DNA of 64,000 nt from Hydrogenophaga palleronii NBRC 102513 (GCF_001571225.1 NZ_BCTJ01000017.1:40088-104087); one strand, 5' to 3'. Positions 1 to 10,544 are shown, numbered from the stretch's first letter. Translations and numbers: made by a program. Notes: generated from the sequence alone by a model not told the origin.

Positions 1-1125
1 GTTCCGAACGCATCCCTGATCATTCGCGGTCTGCTGTTGCTGATCGTGGCCGCCGGTGTTTACTTCTTCCGCGGTTTTCTGGTGCCGGTGCTGGCCGCGC
101 TCATCATCGGTTTTGCCAGCTGGCCGCTGTACCGGCGCGGTGTGCGCGCCTGCGGTGGCAACACCGCGCTGGCCGCCAGCCTGGCGCTGCTGATCGTCAT
201 CGTGGTGCTGGTGGTGCCGCTCACGCTGGCGCTGCACTACGCGCTGAAGGAAGCGGGCAGCCTGGTGGGCTGGTTGCTGGACGTCAACCGCAATGGCGCA
301 CCGCCGCCGGTGTGGATCCAGTCGCTGCCCTGGGTGGGCGAGACGCTGGCCGCGTACTGGCGCACGCACCTGGGTGAGCCGCATGCGCTGGGCGACTGGA
401 TCCAGCTGCTCAGCGGCCAGCACATCGGCAACATCTACCGCATGGTGCTCAGCGCCACGGGCGACTTGGTCAACCTGGCGCTGACCGTGCTGTTCATGCT
501 GATCACGCTGTTCTTCATCTACAAGGACGGCACGCACATTGCCGGCCAGCTCGACACCATTGGCGAACGCGTGTTGCCGCTGCAGTGGCTGCGCTTCTCG
601 CGCGTGGTGCCGGCCACCGTCAGCGCCACCGTCACCGGCCTGGGCCTGATCGCCATCGGCGAAGGCGTGGTGCTGGGCCTGGCCTACTGGATCGCGGGCG
701 TGCCCTCGCCGGTGCTGCTGGGTGTGGCCACCGGCTTCATGGCCATGATCCCGGGCGGCGCGCCGCTGTCGTTCACCCTGGTCTCGCTCTACCTGGTGGG
801 CTCGGGCGAACTCTGGACCGGCGCCGCGCTGTTTGCCTGGGGCTCGATTGAGCTCTTCATCGTCGACAAGACGCTGCGCCCGCGCCTGGTGGGTGGCCCG
901 GTCAAGCTGCCGTTCCTGCCGACCTTCTTCGGTCTGGTGGGTGGGGTGAAGACCATGGGCATCGTCGGCCTGTTTGTCGGGCCGGTGCTGATGGCGCTGC
1001 TGGTGGCGATCTGGCGCGAGTGGCTGCGCAGCATGAGCGAGACGCCGCCTGTGGTGTCGCTGGTGTTGCCGCCCACACTGGACAACGGCGAAGCACCACC
1101 GCCATCGCCGACGGACCGGCCCTAG
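1..1125 (+). CDS. AI-2E family transporter (PerM-like), 5' end cut by window
   Basis: The reading frame is open from the first base, so the true start lies upstream; 374 residues are visible. The protein is very hydrophobic, with about seven or eight membrane segments. It has the layout of the AI-2E/PerM family (PF01594): an N-terminal membrane pair, a long hydrophilic loop (roughly residues 75-150), then a membrane block with the Pro/Gly-rich 'VPSPVLLGVATGFMAMIPGG' stretch. The C-terminal tail is Pro-rich and disordered. Family members have been linked to autoinducer-2 export or Na+/H+ exchange, but the substrate here cannot be read from sequence. Its TAG stop overlaps the stop of the convergent CWC gene (shared bases CTAG at 1122-1125). 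Confidence 0.85.
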   Translation, partial: VPNASLIIRGLLLLIVAAGVYFFRGFLVPVLAALIIGFASWPLYRRGVRACGGNTALAASLALLIVIVVLVVPLTLALHYALKEAGSLVGWLLDVNRNGAPPPVWIQSLPWVGETLAAYWRTHLGEPHALGDWIQLLSGQHIGNIYRMVLSATGDLVNLALTVLFMLITLFFIYKDGTHIAGQLDTIGERVLPLQWLRFSRVVPATVSATVTGLGLIAIGEGVVLGLAYWIAGVPSPVLLGVATGFMAMIPGGAPLSFTLVSLYLVGSGELWTGAALFAWGSIELFIVDKTLRPRLVGGPVKLPFLPTFFGLVGGVKTMGIVGLFVGPVLMALLVAIWREWLRSMSETPPVVSLVLPPTLDNGEAPPPSPTDRP

Positions 1126-1373
1126 TCGGTCGCCGCTGCGGCGGCGCGCAGGGCCTCGCGCACGCAGTTGCCGCAGATGCAGGCTTGGCCACGCGCCGCG
1201 TCGGGAATGCGCTTGAAGAGGTCGGGGCTGAAGGTCGCGCCCACACACCAGCACGGTGGCTGGGCTTCACCGGTTTCGCGTTGCACCTCCATCGCACAGC
1301 GGTTGTCACCGCCGCACAGCGGGCAGCGCGCCGGGTCGGGCGCGGGGGCAGCAACATCGGTGGGGCGGTCCAT
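1122..1373 (-). CDS. Cysteine-rich CWC family small protein
   Basis: This 83-residue protein carries seven cysteines in a metal-binding-like pattern: 'CPLCGGDNRC' near residue 17, a C-W-C triplet at 41-43, and 'CICGNC' near 65-70. The pattern fits the proteobacterial Cys-rich CWC family (PF14375), whose function is unknown; zinc binding is an inference from the Cys pairs. The frame continues far upstream through the antisense of the crotonase gene, but the ATG at 1371-1373 is the sensible start because it leaves room for a promoter in the short gap to the divergent crotonase. It converges on the transporter gene with overlapping stop codons. Confidence 0.8.
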   Translation of the reverse strand: MDRPTDVAAPAPDPARCPLCGGDNRCAMEVQRETGEAQPPCWCVGATFSPDLFKRIPDAARGQACICGNCVREALRAAAAATD

Positions 1374-1433
1374 CGGCGCAGTGTATGACGCCTCAGCGAC
1401 AAGCGCAGCGCCATGCCTCACTACCATGGACGC

Positions 1434-2273
1434 ATGAGCAGCAGCACCACGCCCACCACCCCCAGCACCCTTGACGCTTCGCCCGGCGAAGGCCGCATCC
1501 GCACCGAGGTGCAGGGCCCGTTGCTGCTGATCGGCATCGACCGCGCGGCCAAACGCAACGGCTTCACGCCCGCGATGATGCAGGCGCTGGCTGAGGCCTA
1601 CACGCGGCTGGATGACGATCCGGATCTGCGCGTGGGCGTGCTGCACGCCATCGGCGAGCACTTCACCGCCGGGCTGGACCTGCCGAGCTTCGCGCCGCTG
1701 ATGCAGCGTGGCGAACGCGCCATGGCCGACGGCCTGGTCGACCCGCTGAACCTCGGTCGGCCCGGCTACCGCCGCCGCACCAAGCCGATGGTGGTGGCGG
1801 TGAAGGGCATCACCTACACGCTGGGCATCGAACTGATGCTGGCGGCCGACATCGTGGTCGCGGCCGACGACTGCCGCTTCTCGCAACTGGAGGTGCAGCG
1901 CGGCATCATGGCCACCGGCGGCGCCACGCTGCGCATGGCCGAACGCGCGGGCCTGGGCAACGCGCTGCTGCACCTGCTCACCGCCGACGTGTTCGACAGC
2001 GCCGAAGCGCTGCGCCTGCATTTCGTGCAGCGCGTGGTGCCGGCCGGCAGCGAGCTCGACGAGGCCTTGCGCATCGCACAGGCCATTGCGCAGCAGGCGC
2101 CGCTGGCGGTGGTGGCAACGCGGCTCAACGCACTCCAGGCGGTGGAGCAAGGCCCGATGGCCGCGGCGGATGAATTCGAGAGCACGCAGCAGCGCCTTGC
2201 CAACAGCGCGGACGCGGCCGAGGGCGTGCTGTCGTTCCAGCAGAAACGCGCGGCGCGCTTCAGCGGACGCTGA
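1434..2273 (+). CDS. Crotonase / enoyl-CoA hydratase family protein
   Basis: Crotonase-fold protein acting on acyl-CoA thioesters. The oxyanion-hole segment 'HFTAGLDL' lies near residues 76-83, and 'GIELMLAADI' is followed by 'FSQLEVQRG'. The two glutamates used for hydration in rat enoyl-CoA hydratase appear conserved (E133 and E153 with this start), so hydratase activity is plausible; the exact substrate is not. The ATG at 1434 gives 279 aa, and an in-frame ATG at 1413 would add seven residues. The gene is divergent from the CWC gene. Its 3' end overlaps the convergent acyltransferase gene by 14 bp. No beta-oxidation partner is adjacent. Confidence 0.85.
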   Translation: MSSSTTPTTPSTLDASPGEGRIRTEVQGPLLLIGIDRAAKRNGFTPAMMQALAEAYTRLDDDPDLRVGVLHAIGEHFTAGLDLPSFAPLMQRGERAMADGLVDPLNLGRPGYRRRTKPMVVAVKGITYTLGIELMLAADIVVAADDCRFSQLEVQRGIMATGGATLRMAERAGLGNALLHLLTADVFDSAEALRLHFVQRVVPAGSELDEALRIAQAIAQQAPLAVVATRLNALQAVEQGPMAAADEFESTQQRLANSADAAEGVLSFQQKRAARFSGR

Positions 2274-3351
2274 ACGAGCCCAGCGCCGGATCGCGCCGGC
2301 GGCCCAGGCGCGTGAGCGGTTGTTCCACCGCGTGGTGGAACAGCGCCCCCGCCACGTTGCAGGCCAGCCAGGCCAGCAGCACACCGCCGGTCTGCAGCTC
2401 CGCGTCCGGCCCGCCGTAACGCGTGAACCAGGCGTTGACCACGAGTGCGATGGGGAAGTTGAGCAGGAACACCGCGTAGGAGATGCGGCTCAGGTAGGCC
2501 ACCACGCTGCTGCGCGGCCAGCGCCACAACCAGCCCTGCCGCACCGAGCTGGCCAGCGCGAGGCAGACCAGCAATGCCAGCGCGATGCGCTCGCGGAAGT
2601 CGATCACCAGCGCCACCAGCGTCATCGCCACCAGCGCCGCCAGCAGCCAGCGGCCGTGGCGCCAGGCGGCGTCGTTGTGGGTGGTCCAGTAGGTCAGCGC
2701 GCCCAGGCCGTAGGCGCCGAAGAAGTACAGCGCCCAGCTGTCCCAGTCGTCCTCGCGGTTGAAATGGAACAACGAGGCCGCCACCACAAGCGCCACCAGC
2801 GCCTGCAGCCAGACGCCGGGCACGCGCTCGCGCCGCGTCAGCCACAGCAGCACCAGCAGCAGGGCGTAGAGCTGGAAGTCGATGGCCACGTACCAGACGC
2901 CGGCCGAGAGCGATTCCACCCCCAGCAGCGTGTGCAGCAACAAGGCGTGCGAGACGAACTGCCACAGGCCGGGCGGCGCCGACAGCGAGCTGTGCGCCAT
3001 CCAGCGGCGCGCGAGTTCGGTGCACAGGATGGCCACCACCAGGGCGGCGATGTAGGGCAGCGCCACCCGCACATAACGCTGGCCCAGCTGGGCCATGAAG
3101 GGCGCCTGGCGCGGCTGGCCGCCGGGGGCGAGGCTGCGCGCGGCGAGGAAACCCGCCACCACCAGGAACACCTGCACCGCCATGCGCGCGTCCTGGCTGA
3201 ACCAGGTGACGAGGTCGGGCACCAGGCGCTGCGTCCAGTCCGACATCGGCCCGTAGAAGGCCAGGTGGTGCAGCACGATCAGCTGCGAGCCCACGGCCTT
3301 GAGCAGGTCGATGAACATCAGGCGCTCGCCGGCGCCCGAGCCGGCTTTCAT
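2260..3351 (-). CDS. Acyltransferase-3 family membrane protein (OafA/YrhL type)
   Basis: The 363-residue protein has about ten membrane segments. Its N-terminus 'FIDLLKAVGSQLIVLHHLAF' carries the Asp and His typical of the acyltransferase-3 family (PF01757), followed by a 'VQVFLVVAGFLAARSL' segment that matches the second conserved helix. Such proteins transfer acyl groups, often acetyl, to cell-surface sugars or lipids across the inner membrane. The acceptor here is unknown. The ATG overlaps the stop of the upstream gamma-glutamyltransferase-like gene (ATGA at 3348-3351), so the two are probably translationally coupled. There is no cell-wall or polysaccharide cluster nearby to suggest the target. 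Confidence 0.85.
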   Translation of the reverse strand: MKAGSGAGERLMFIDLLKAVGSQLIVLHHLAFYGPMSDWTQRLVPDLVTWFSQDARMAVQVFLVVAGFLAARSLAPGGQPRQAPFMAQLGQRYVRVALPYIAALVVAILCTELARRWMAHSSLSAPPGLWQFVSHALLLHTLLGVESLSAGVWYVAIDFQLYALLLVLLWLTRRERVPGVWLQALVALVVAASLFHFNREDDWDSWALYFFGAYGLGALTYWTTHNDAAWRHGRWLLAALVAMTLVALVIDFRERIALALLVCLALASSVRQGWLWRWPRSSVVAYLSRISYAVFLLNFPIALVVNAWFTRYGGPDAELQTGGVLLAWLACNVAGALFHHAVEQPLTRLGRRRDPALGSFSVR

Positions 3352-4934
3352 AGCGCCGCCACGCTGCCGTCGCTGCGCGGGTCGGCCGCGCCCTCGATCA
3401 CGCCGCTGGGGTGGCGCACCAGCGCGCCCGCATGGCCCATGGTGTCGCTGAAGGCCTCGGGCAAGAGCTCGACCACATGGCCGGCGTCTTGCAGGGCCGT
3501 CACCAGCGCCGGGTCAAAGCGGCTCTCCAGTTTCAGCGAGGTGCTCACGTCGCCCCAGGTGCGGCCGAGCAGCCAGCGCGGTGCGCTCACTGCCTGCTGC
3601 AGGGGCTGGCCGAAGCGCGCGTAACGCGTGAACACCGCAGCCTGGGTTTGTGGCTGGCCTTCGCCGCCCATGGTGCCGTAGGGCATGACGCGGCCGTCGT
3701 CGAACAGCGCCAGTGAGGGGTTGAGCGTGTGGAAGGGTTTGCGTCCGGGTGCCAGGGGGTTGAGCGCCTTCGGGTCGAGCGAGAAGCTGGTGCCGCGGTT
3801 CTGCCAGCAGATGCCGGTGTCCTGCAGCACGGTGCCCGAGCCGAACTCCCAGTACACGCTCTGGATGAAGCTGACCGCACGGCCCTGCGCGTCAATCGCG
3901 CCCATCCAGATGGTGTCGCCGGGCGCGGCCGGGTCGGGCCAGGGCAAGGCGCGCTGCATGTCGATCTGCGCGGCCAGCTCGGCCAGGGCCTCGGGTGCCA
4001 GAAAGCCGTGTGGATCGGCGGGCAGGTGGCCGGGGTCGGTCACCACGCGATCGCGCACGCGGAAGGCGCGCTTGGTCGCTTCCACCAGGCCGTGCACGTG
4101 CTCGAAGCCTTCGCCGTCGCGCACGCCCAGGCGGTCGAACAGGCCGATGATCATCAGCGCCGCCAGGCCCTGCGTGGGGGGCGGCAGGTTGTAGACCGTG
4201 CTGTCTTGCAGGCGCACCGCCAGCGGTTGCACCAACTGCGCGCTGTAGGCCGCGAGGTCGCTTGTGCGCAGCGGGCTGCCCACGCGCTCCAGCTCGGCGC
4301 CGATGCGTTGCGCCAGCTCGCCGCGGTAAAAGTCGTCCAGGCCACGGTCGGCCAGCGTGGCCAGGGTGCGGGCCAGCGCCGGCTGCTTGAGCAGGTGGCC
4401 GGCCTCGGGCGGCTGGCCGTTGACGAGGTAGGTGTCGGCAAAGCCGGGCGCGTCTTTCAGGCCGGCGAGCTTGTCGCGCGTGAGCGCGGCCTGGCTGGTG
4501 GAGACCACCACACCGTCGCGCGCGTGGCGGATGCCGTCGGCCAGCAGGCGCGAGAGCGGCAGGGCCGGGCCCCAGGGCGCGGCCACTTCCAGTGCCTTGG
4601 CCCAGCCGCCGATGGTGCCGGCGACCGTGAGCGCCGCGGTGGGGCCGCGTGAGGGAATGCTGTCGTGGCCGGCGTAGAACGCGCGCGTGGCCAGGGCCGC
4701 GGCGGGGCCGCAGGCGTCGATGGCGCGCACCGGCTGGCCGGGTTCGTGGATCAACCAGAAGCCGTCGCCGCCGATGGCGTTCATGTGCGGGTACACCACG
4801 GCAATGGCGGCGGCCGCCGCCACCATGGCTTCAACCGCGTTGCCCCCGTCGCGCAGCACGTCGCGCCCGGCCTGTGCCGCGAGATGGTGAGGGGCAACCT
4901 GCATGCCACCCAGGGCCTTGAGGGTGTGGATCAT
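3348..4934 (-). CDS. Gamma-glutamyltransferase family protein (oxamate amidohydrolase-like clade possible)
   Basis: This 528-residue Ntn-hydrolase of the gamma-glutamyltransferase family would be processed autocatalytically into two chains at a threonine. The candidate nucleophile is Thr341 in 'GDTIWMGAIDAQGRAVSF', which aligns with the Thr-Thr-His-Tyr site of E. coli GGT. The 'DTIW' context and the following 'WEFGSGTVLQDTGICWQNRG' resemble the HpxW (oxamate amidohydrolase) and YwrD side of the family more than secreted GGT. There is no signal peptide, which suggests a cytoplasmic enzyme. The ATG at 4932-4934 was chosen because AGGAG sits about ten bases upstream. It overlaps the acyltransferase gene by four bases. 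Confidence 0.85.
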   Translation of the reverse strand: MIHTLKALGGMQVAPHHLAAQAGRDVLRDGGNAVEAMVAAAAAIAVVYPHMNAIGGDGFWLIHEPGQPVRAIDACGPAAALATRAFYAGHDSIPSRGPTAALTVAGTIGGWAKALEVAAPWGPALPLSRLLADGIRHARDGVVVSTSQAALTRDKLAGLKDAPGFADTYLVNGQPPEAGHLLKQPALARTLATLADRGLDDFYRGELAQRIGAELERVGSPLRTSDLAAYSAQLVQPLAVRLQDSTVYNLPPPTQGLAALMIIGLFDRLGVRDGEGFEHVHGLVEATKRAFRVRDRVVTDPGHLPADPHGFLAPEALAELAAQIDMQRALPWPDPAAPGDTIWMGAIDAQGRAVSFIQSVYWEFGSGTVLQDTGICWQNRGTSFSLDPKALNPLAPGRKPFHTLNPSLALFDDGRVMPYGTMGGEGQPQTQAAVFTRYARFGQPLQQAVSAPRWLLGRTWGDVSTSLKLESRFDPALVTALQDAGHVVELLPEAFSDTMGHAGALVRHPSGVIEGAADPRSDGSVAAL

Positions 4935-5106
4935 TGAAAACGTTCTCCTGCGCGTGGGAAATGAATGGGTGTGGAAGGCCGCTGGTGTGGCCCGCGGGTT
5001 CGCCCAACCGCGTATTGTCGTGCGGCCGGGTCGGGAGGGAAGAGGCAAGCAACTGGCGTACCAGCGCACAGGCTGGCTTGCGCCGGTGTGCCGGTGTTCG
5101 TGCCGA

Positions 5107-5409
5107 TCAGTCCGCGGGGGCGAAGTGCGCCAGCAAGGCCTCGCCCCAGGCCCAGGGGCCGGTGAGCGTGAGCGTCACCGTGGTCCAGTCGCCATCGGCC
5201 TGCACCTGTTCGTCGGCGTCCCAGGCACCACCCTCGTCGAGCGGCCCGCGCGGGCCGGGCGCATGGGCCTCGGCCCAGTGCAGCACCGCGCTCACCTCGG
5301 CCAGCACGGCGGGCAGCTGTGCTGCGCGCACGCTCGCCATGGCGTCCCAGGTGCCGGTGCCTTCGCCGTCGTCGCTGGTGTCAAACGTCAGGTACTGAAG
5401 CGGGGTCAT
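5107..5409 (-). CDS. Hypothetical protein, 100 aa
   Basis: A short acidic protein that I do not recognise. It is rich in Trp, Ala and Asp, has no membrane segment or signal peptide, and starts 'MTPLQYLTFDTSDD'. Sequence such as 'GTWDAMASVRAAQLPAVLAEVSAVLHWAE' predicts a long helix, while 'DGDWTTVTLTLTGPWAWGEALLAHF' predicts strands and then a helix. Codon usage resembles the neighbours. It lies between the malate synthase terminator and the gamma-glutamyltransferase-like gene, on the same strand as both but with its own gaps on each side. Confidence 0.6.
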   Translation of the reverse strand: MTPLQYLTFDTSDDGEGTGTWDAMASVRAAQLPAVLAEVSAVLHWAEAHAPGPRGPLDEGGAWDADEQVQADGDWTTVTLTLTGPWAWGEALLAHFAPAD

Positions 5410-5441
5410 GCTGAGGTCGGTTGAGGGTCGATGGAATGGAA

Positions 5442-5461
5442 ACGGCGCCCGAAGGCGCCGT
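5442..5461 (-). terminator. Intrinsic terminator-like hairpin downstream of glcB
   Basis: Perfect 8-bp stem (ACGGCGCC/GGCGCCGT). Read on the minus strand it closes a C(UUCG)G tetraloop and is followed by TTTCC. It lies about 50 bases past the malate synthase stop. Confidence 0.65.
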
Positions 5462-5513
5462 CTGGCGGTGCGGCGTGGTGCGCGCCCCGGAGGGCGGCAC
5501 CGGCGGCATCACA

Positions 5514-7739
5514 TCACTTCTGCTGGTCGGCCTTCACCTTCAGGCGCCAGGCGTGCAGCAGCGGCTCGGTGTAGCCGCTAGGCTGTTCCTTGCCCTTGAA
5601 CACCAGGTCCAGTGCGGCCAGGTAGGCCTTGCTGGTCTTGAAGTTGCCGGCCATCTTCTGGTACAGCTTGTCGCCCGCGTTCTGGCCATCGACCACGGCG
5701 GCCATGCGCTCGAAGGTCTTGGTCACTTGCGCTTCGGTCACGATGCCGTGGTGCAGCCAGTTGGCGATGTGCTGGCTGGAGATGCGCAGCGTGGCGCGGT
5801 CTTCCATCAGGCCCACGTTGTGGATGTCGGGCACCTTGGAGCAGCCCACGCCCTGGTCGACCCAGCGCACCACGTAACCCAGGATGCCCTGCACGTTGTT
5901 GTCCAGCTCCTGCTGCTTCTCGGCCTCGCTCCAGTTCGGGTTGCTGCTCACGGGAATCGTCAGCAGGCCGGTGAGCAGGTTGTCGCGCTCGGTGTTGGCG
6001 TCGATCTTCTCCAGCTCCTTCTGCACGTCGGACACCAGCACCTGGTGGTAGTGCAGCGCGTGCAGCGTGGCGCCGGTGGGGCTGGGCACCCAGGCGGTGT
6101 TGGCACCTGCCTTGGGGTGGCCGATCTTCTGCTTGAGCATCTCGGCCATCAGGTCGGGCATGGCCCACATGCCCTTGCCGATCTGCGCCTTGCCGCGCAA
6201 GCCGCACGAGAGGCCGACGATCACGTTGTTCTTCTCGTAGCTCTGGATCCAGGCGCTGGCCTTCATGTCGCCCTTGCGCACCATCGGGCCGGCCAGCATG
6301 GCGCTGTGCATCTCGTCGCCGGTGCGGTCCAGGAAGCCGGTGTTGATGAAGGCCACGCGGCTGGCGGCTGCGGCAATGCAGGCCTTGAGGTTGACGGAGG
6401 TGCGGCGCTCCTCGTCCATGATGCCGAGCTTGACGGTGCTGTCCTTCAGGCCCAGCAGCTGCTCCACGCGGCCGAACAGCTCGGCGGCAAACGCCACCTC
6501 GCGCGGGCCGTGCATCTTGGGCTTGACGATGTAGACCGAACCCTTGCGCGAGTTGCGGATGCCGTCCTTCTTCGTGCGCTTGAGGTCGTGCAGGGCGATG
6601 GTGGTGGTGACCACCGCGTCCATGATGCCCTCGGGAATTTCCTTGCCTTCGGCACCCCAGAGGATGGCCGGGTTGCTCATCAGGTGGCCCACGTTGCGCA
6701 GGAACATGAGCGAGCGGCCATGCAGGCGCACCGCGTTGGCCTTGCCGGCGGGCGAGGTGTAGACGCGGTCGGTGTTGAGGCCGCGCGTGAAGGTGGTACC
6801 ACCCTTGCTGACCGACTCGGTCAGCGTGCCTTGCAGGATGCCGAGCCAGTTGCTGTAGGCCAGCACCTTGTCTTCGGCGTCCACCGCGGCGATGGAGTCT
6901 TCCAGGTCGAGGATGGTGGACAGCGCGGCTTCCACCACCAGGTCGCTCACGCCGGCGGGGTCGTTCTTGCCGATGGGCGTGTTGCGGTTGATCTGGATGT
7001 CCAGGTGCAGGCCGTTGTGCGTCAGCAGCACGGCGCTGGGTGCCTTGGCCTCGCCCTGGTAACCCACCAGCTGCGACTTGTCGGCCAGCTTGCTGGTGCC
7101 GCCTTCGGCCAGGCCCACCACCAGTTCACCGTCCTTGTTGATCTTGTAGCCGGTCGAGCCGACGTGCGAGCCCTTCTTCAGCGGCACGGTGCGGTCCAGC
7201 ACGTGGCGCGCGTATTCGATGACCTTGGCGCCGCGCTTGGGGTTGTAGCTGCTGCCCCTGGGGCCGGCCTTGCCGCAGCCCTTGTCTTCGGAGATCACGT
7301 CGGTGCCGTACAGCGCGTCGTACAGCGAACCCCAGCGCGCGTTGGCCGCGTTGAGCGCATAACGCGCGTTCAGGATCGGCACCACCAGCTGCGGGCCGGC
7401 CTGCACGGCGAGCTCGTCGTCCACGTTCTTCGTGGTCGCCTTCACGCTCTTGGGCTGCGGCACCAGGTAGCCGATGGTTTCGAGGAACTTGCGGTAACCC
7501 GCCATGTCGCGGATCGGGCCGGGGTTGGCCGAGTGCCAGGTGTCCAGCTCGGCCTGCAGGCGGTCGCGCTCGGCCAGCAGGGCCGCGTTCTTCGGCGCGA
7601 GGTCGGCCACGATGCCGTCAAAGCCCTTCCAGAACGCCGCTTCGCTCACACCGGTGCCCGGCAGCACGCGCTGGTTGATGAACTCGAACAGTTCGTTGGC
7701 GACCTTCAGGCCGTGAATCTGGGTGCGTGCTGTCGTCAT
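5514..7739 (-). CDS. glcB: Malate synthase G
   Basis: Condenses glyoxylate with acetyl-CoA to give malate and CoA, for growth on acetate or glycolate through the glyoxylate route. The 741-residue length fits the monomeric G isoform (about 720-740 aa) rather than the roughly 530-residue A form. Recognisable blocks are '[18 protein letters not shown]' and, near the C-terminus, '[20 protein letters not shown]', which carries the catalytic Asp region of the G family. The ATG at 7737-7739 has a GGAG about nine bases upstream and begins '[14 protein letters not shown]'; a TTG 18 bases further up is less likely. Isocitrate lyase is not in the window. Confidence 0.96.
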   Translation of the reverse strand: MTTARTQIHGLKVANELFEFINQRVLPGTGVSEAAFWKGFDGIVADLAPKNAALLAERDRLQAELDTWHSANPGPIRDMAGYRKFLETIGYLVPQPKSVKATTKNVDDELAVQAGPQLVVPILNARYALNAANARWGSLYDALYGTDVISEDKGCGKAGPRGSSYNPKRGAKVIEYARHVLDRTVPLKKGSHVGSTGYKINKDGELVVGLAEGGTSKLADKSQLVGYQGEAKAPSAVLLTHNGLHLDIQINRNTPIGKNDPAGVSDLVVEAALSTILDLEDSIAAVDAEDKVLAYSNWLGILQGTLTESVSKGGTTFTRGLNTDRVYTSPAGKANAVRLHGRSLMFLRNVGHLMSNPAILWGAEGKEIPEGIMDAVVTTTIALHDLKRTKKDGIRNSRKGSVYIVKPKMHGPREVAFAAELFGRVEQLLGLKDSTVKLGIMDEERRTSVNLKACIAAAASRVAFINTGFLDRTGDEMHSAMLAGPMVRKGDMKASAWIQSYEKNNVIVGLSCGLRGKAQIGKGMWAMPDLMAEMLKQKIGHPKAGANTAWVPSPTGATLHALHYHQVLVSDVQKELEKIDANTERDNLLTGLLTIPVSSNPNWSEAEKQQELDNNVQGILGYVVRWVDQGVGCSKVPDIHNVGLMEDRATLRISSQHIANWLHHGIVTEAQVTKTFERMAAVVDGQNAGDKLYQKMAGNFKTSKAYLAALDLVFKGKEQPSGYTEPLLHAWRLKVKADQQK

Positions 7740-8064
7740 GGGAAGAAGCTCCGTCAAGGCAATGGCAAGTGAGAAAGATGTGCCCGCTGCAGTCGCGCGC
7801 GGGCGTGGTGAGAGCCTGAACTGTATTCCATCCCTGAGGCGGCATTAAGTCGGGTTTTTGTGATTTATCTGTGACTTTCATGCGTGGAATCGGCGCAGCA
7901 CGCGCTGTGCTCGCGCCCGTTTGCAAGGGCATGGCGCGCTCCACCTCACACCGCAACGCCGTCGCTTCGCGCCATGCAACGGCGCCTGGTCGCATCGGCG
8001 TGGCAAGGCTTCGATGCCACTGCCACAGTGCGCGGCATCCACCGCTTCACCAAAGGCCTTCACC
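7740..8064. promoter_or_regulatory. Divergent intergenic region glcB / membrane protein, with candidate glcB promoter
   Basis: This 325-base gap holds no convincing gene. On the minus strand TTAATG (plus 7843-7848) and TACAGT (plus 7820-7825) are 17 bases apart and could be a weak sigma-70 promoter for glcB. The stretch 7845-7880 is clearly more AT-rich than its surroundings. No operator palindrome was recognised, and no promoter for the rightward gene stands out. Confidence 0.35.
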
Positions 8065-8562
8065 ATGCTCTCCCACATTCCATCCTGGGTTTTCGCCGTC
8101 TTGCTGTTGCTTGTGGCGCTCGGTTACCGGCAGTCGCGTGACCGGTTCGTCACGCCGCGCACCCTGGCGCTGATCGCGCTGGCCATGCTGGGTTTTTCGC
8201 TCTACGGCGTGCTGGCGGCGTTTGGCGCGGGCCTGTTGCCGCTGCTGGGCTGGGCGCTGGGGTTTGTGCTGGTGCTGGGGCCGGGCCGTTCGCTGGTGGG
8301 GCCGCGTGACATGCAGGCCGTGCCCGGCGCGGCCGCGGTGCGGGTGCCGGGCAGCTGGTTGCCGTTCTTTTTGATGATGGGCATCTTCGCCGTCAAGTTC
8401 GTGCTCGGCTACGGCCGTGCGATGCACCTGCCGCTGGTCCAGCAGGCGGCTTTCGTGGCGGGCGCCAGCGCGGTGCTCGGGGTCTGCAGCGGTGCGTTTG
8501 CGGCGCGGGCGCTCACGGTGTTTCTGTTTGCCCACCGCCGCCCGGGCCTGACGCTGGCCTGA
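8065..8562 (+). CDS. Hypothetical integral membrane protein, 165 aa
   Basis: The 165-residue protein has about five membrane segments, starts with 'MLSHIPSWVFAVLLLLVALG', and contains a short hydrophilic 'RQSRDRFVTPRTL' loop. The arrangement resembles small uncharacterised proteobacterial membrane proteins of the DUF6622 kind, but that assignment is from memory of the pattern and uncertain. The start was placed at the ATG at 8065, which immediately precedes the first hydrophobic segment; the open frame upstream codes for unlikely sequence. It converges on the DeoR-family gene with a hairpin between them. Confidence 0.7.
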   Translation: MLSHIPSWVFAVLLLLVALGYRQSRDRFVTPRTLALIALAMLGFSLYGVLAAFGAGLLPLLGWALGFVLVLGPGRSLVGPRDMQAVPGAAAVRVPGSWLPFFLMMGIFAVKFVLGYGRAMHLPLVQQAAFVAGASAVLGVCSGAFAARALTVFLFAHRRPGLTLA

Positions 8563-8571
8563 AGGGCGTAC

Positions 8572-8587
8572 GCCACCGTAAGGTGGC
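8572..8587. terminator. Hairpin between convergent genes
   Basis: GCCACC-GTAA-GGTGGC, a 6-bp stem with a four-base loop, lies in the 30-base gap between two convergent genes. There is no T-run on either side, so termination here is only a possibility. Confidence 0.35.
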
Positions 8588-8592
8588 CGGAG

Positions 8593-9384
8593 TCAGCCTG
8601 TTGTTTCCTGGCCGTCCTGCGCCAGCACGGTGCGCACACCGGCGGTGGCGCGCCCCAGCTCGGGGGGCAGCGGCTGGTCGGTCACGAGCAGCTGCACGTT
8701 GCTCCAGGGCAGGCTGGTGATCAGGCCCGGGGCTTCGAACTTGCTGGCGTCGGCCACCACGATGACCGTGCCCGCATGCGGGTGCACGGCCTGTTTGAAC
8801 TCGACCTCGAAAGGGTCGAAGTCCAGGCAGCCGCCGCGCGCGCTGAGCGAGGCCACGGAGACGATCAGGTAGTCCGGATGCAGCTGGGTGGCGAAGCGCA
8901 AGGCGTTGGCGCCGGCCAGCGTCATGTCGCTGCTGCGCAGGGTGCCGCCCGGCAGCATCACGGTGTGGCGGTCGCCGCTCTGGGCCAGCGCCCGCGCCAC
9001 TTCCAGCGAGGGAGTGGCCACGGTCAGTCCGCGCCGTTCGGTGAGCGCCTCGGCGATGAAGCAGGCGGTGCTGCTGTTGTCGAGCACGATGCTGGCGCCG
9101 TCGGGCAGCAGGGCCGACACCTGCCGCGCCAGCCGGCGCTTGGCGGCCACGTTGCTGCGCAGGCGCAGTTGAAAGGGCGACTCCTGCACATCGCGGTGCA
9201 GGCTGACGCCGCCGTGGAATTTCTGCACGATGCCGTCGTCGGCCATGGTCTGCAGGTCGCGCCGCACGGTCTCGCCCGAAACGGCGAGGCGCTGCGCGAG
9301 TTCCACGGTGGTGATGGAGGGCGTGGCGCGCAGGATCTCGATGATGCGCTCCTGGCGCGCGCTCAACACTGGGGTCATGCTCAT
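8593..9384 (-). CDS. DeoR/GlpR-family transcriptional regulator
   Basis: A 263-residue sugar-phosphate-responsive repressor type. The N-terminal winged helix 'ITTVELAQRLAVSGETVRRDLQTMADDG' carries the DeoR signature. The C-terminal DeoRC domain has the phosphosugar-isomerase-like fold with 'IVLDNSSTACFIAEAL'. The preferred start is the ATG at 9382-9384, with a second ATG six bases in; the open frame upstream lies inside the ATPase gene. It is the last gene of the Ugp-type transporter operon, only four bases after the ATPase stop, which suggests that it controls this operon in response to glycerol-3-phosphate or a related effector. The effector is inferred. Confidence 0.9.
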   Translation of the reverse strand: MSMTPVLSARQERIIEILRATPSITTVELAQRLAVSGETVRRDLQTMADDGIVQKFHGGVSLHRDVQESPFQLRLRSNVAAKRRLARQVSALLPDGASIVLDNSSTACFIAEALTERRGLTVATPSLEVARALAQSGDRHTVMLPGGTLRSSDMTLAGANALRFATQLHPDYLIVSVASLSARGGCLDFDPFEVEFKQAVHPHAGTVIVVADASKFEAPGLITSLPWSNVQLLVTDQPLPPELGRATAGVRTVLAQDGQETTG

Positions 9385-9388
9385 GCGC

Positions 9389-10459
<1,071 letters not shown>

Positions 10460-10544
10460 GGGTTGGGATGGTAAGGGTGAGAGGGAGGGCGTGATTTCAG
10501 TGAGGCACCGCGCCGAAGCGCAATCCGCAACGAGTGCAGCAACG

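Noticed and set aside
5421..7772. Long open frame (over 780 codons) on the plus strand
   Set aside because: It is antisense to malate synthase G. GC-rich third positions remove stop codons in the opposite frames, and the translation is Val/His/Gln/Arg-biased with no domain.
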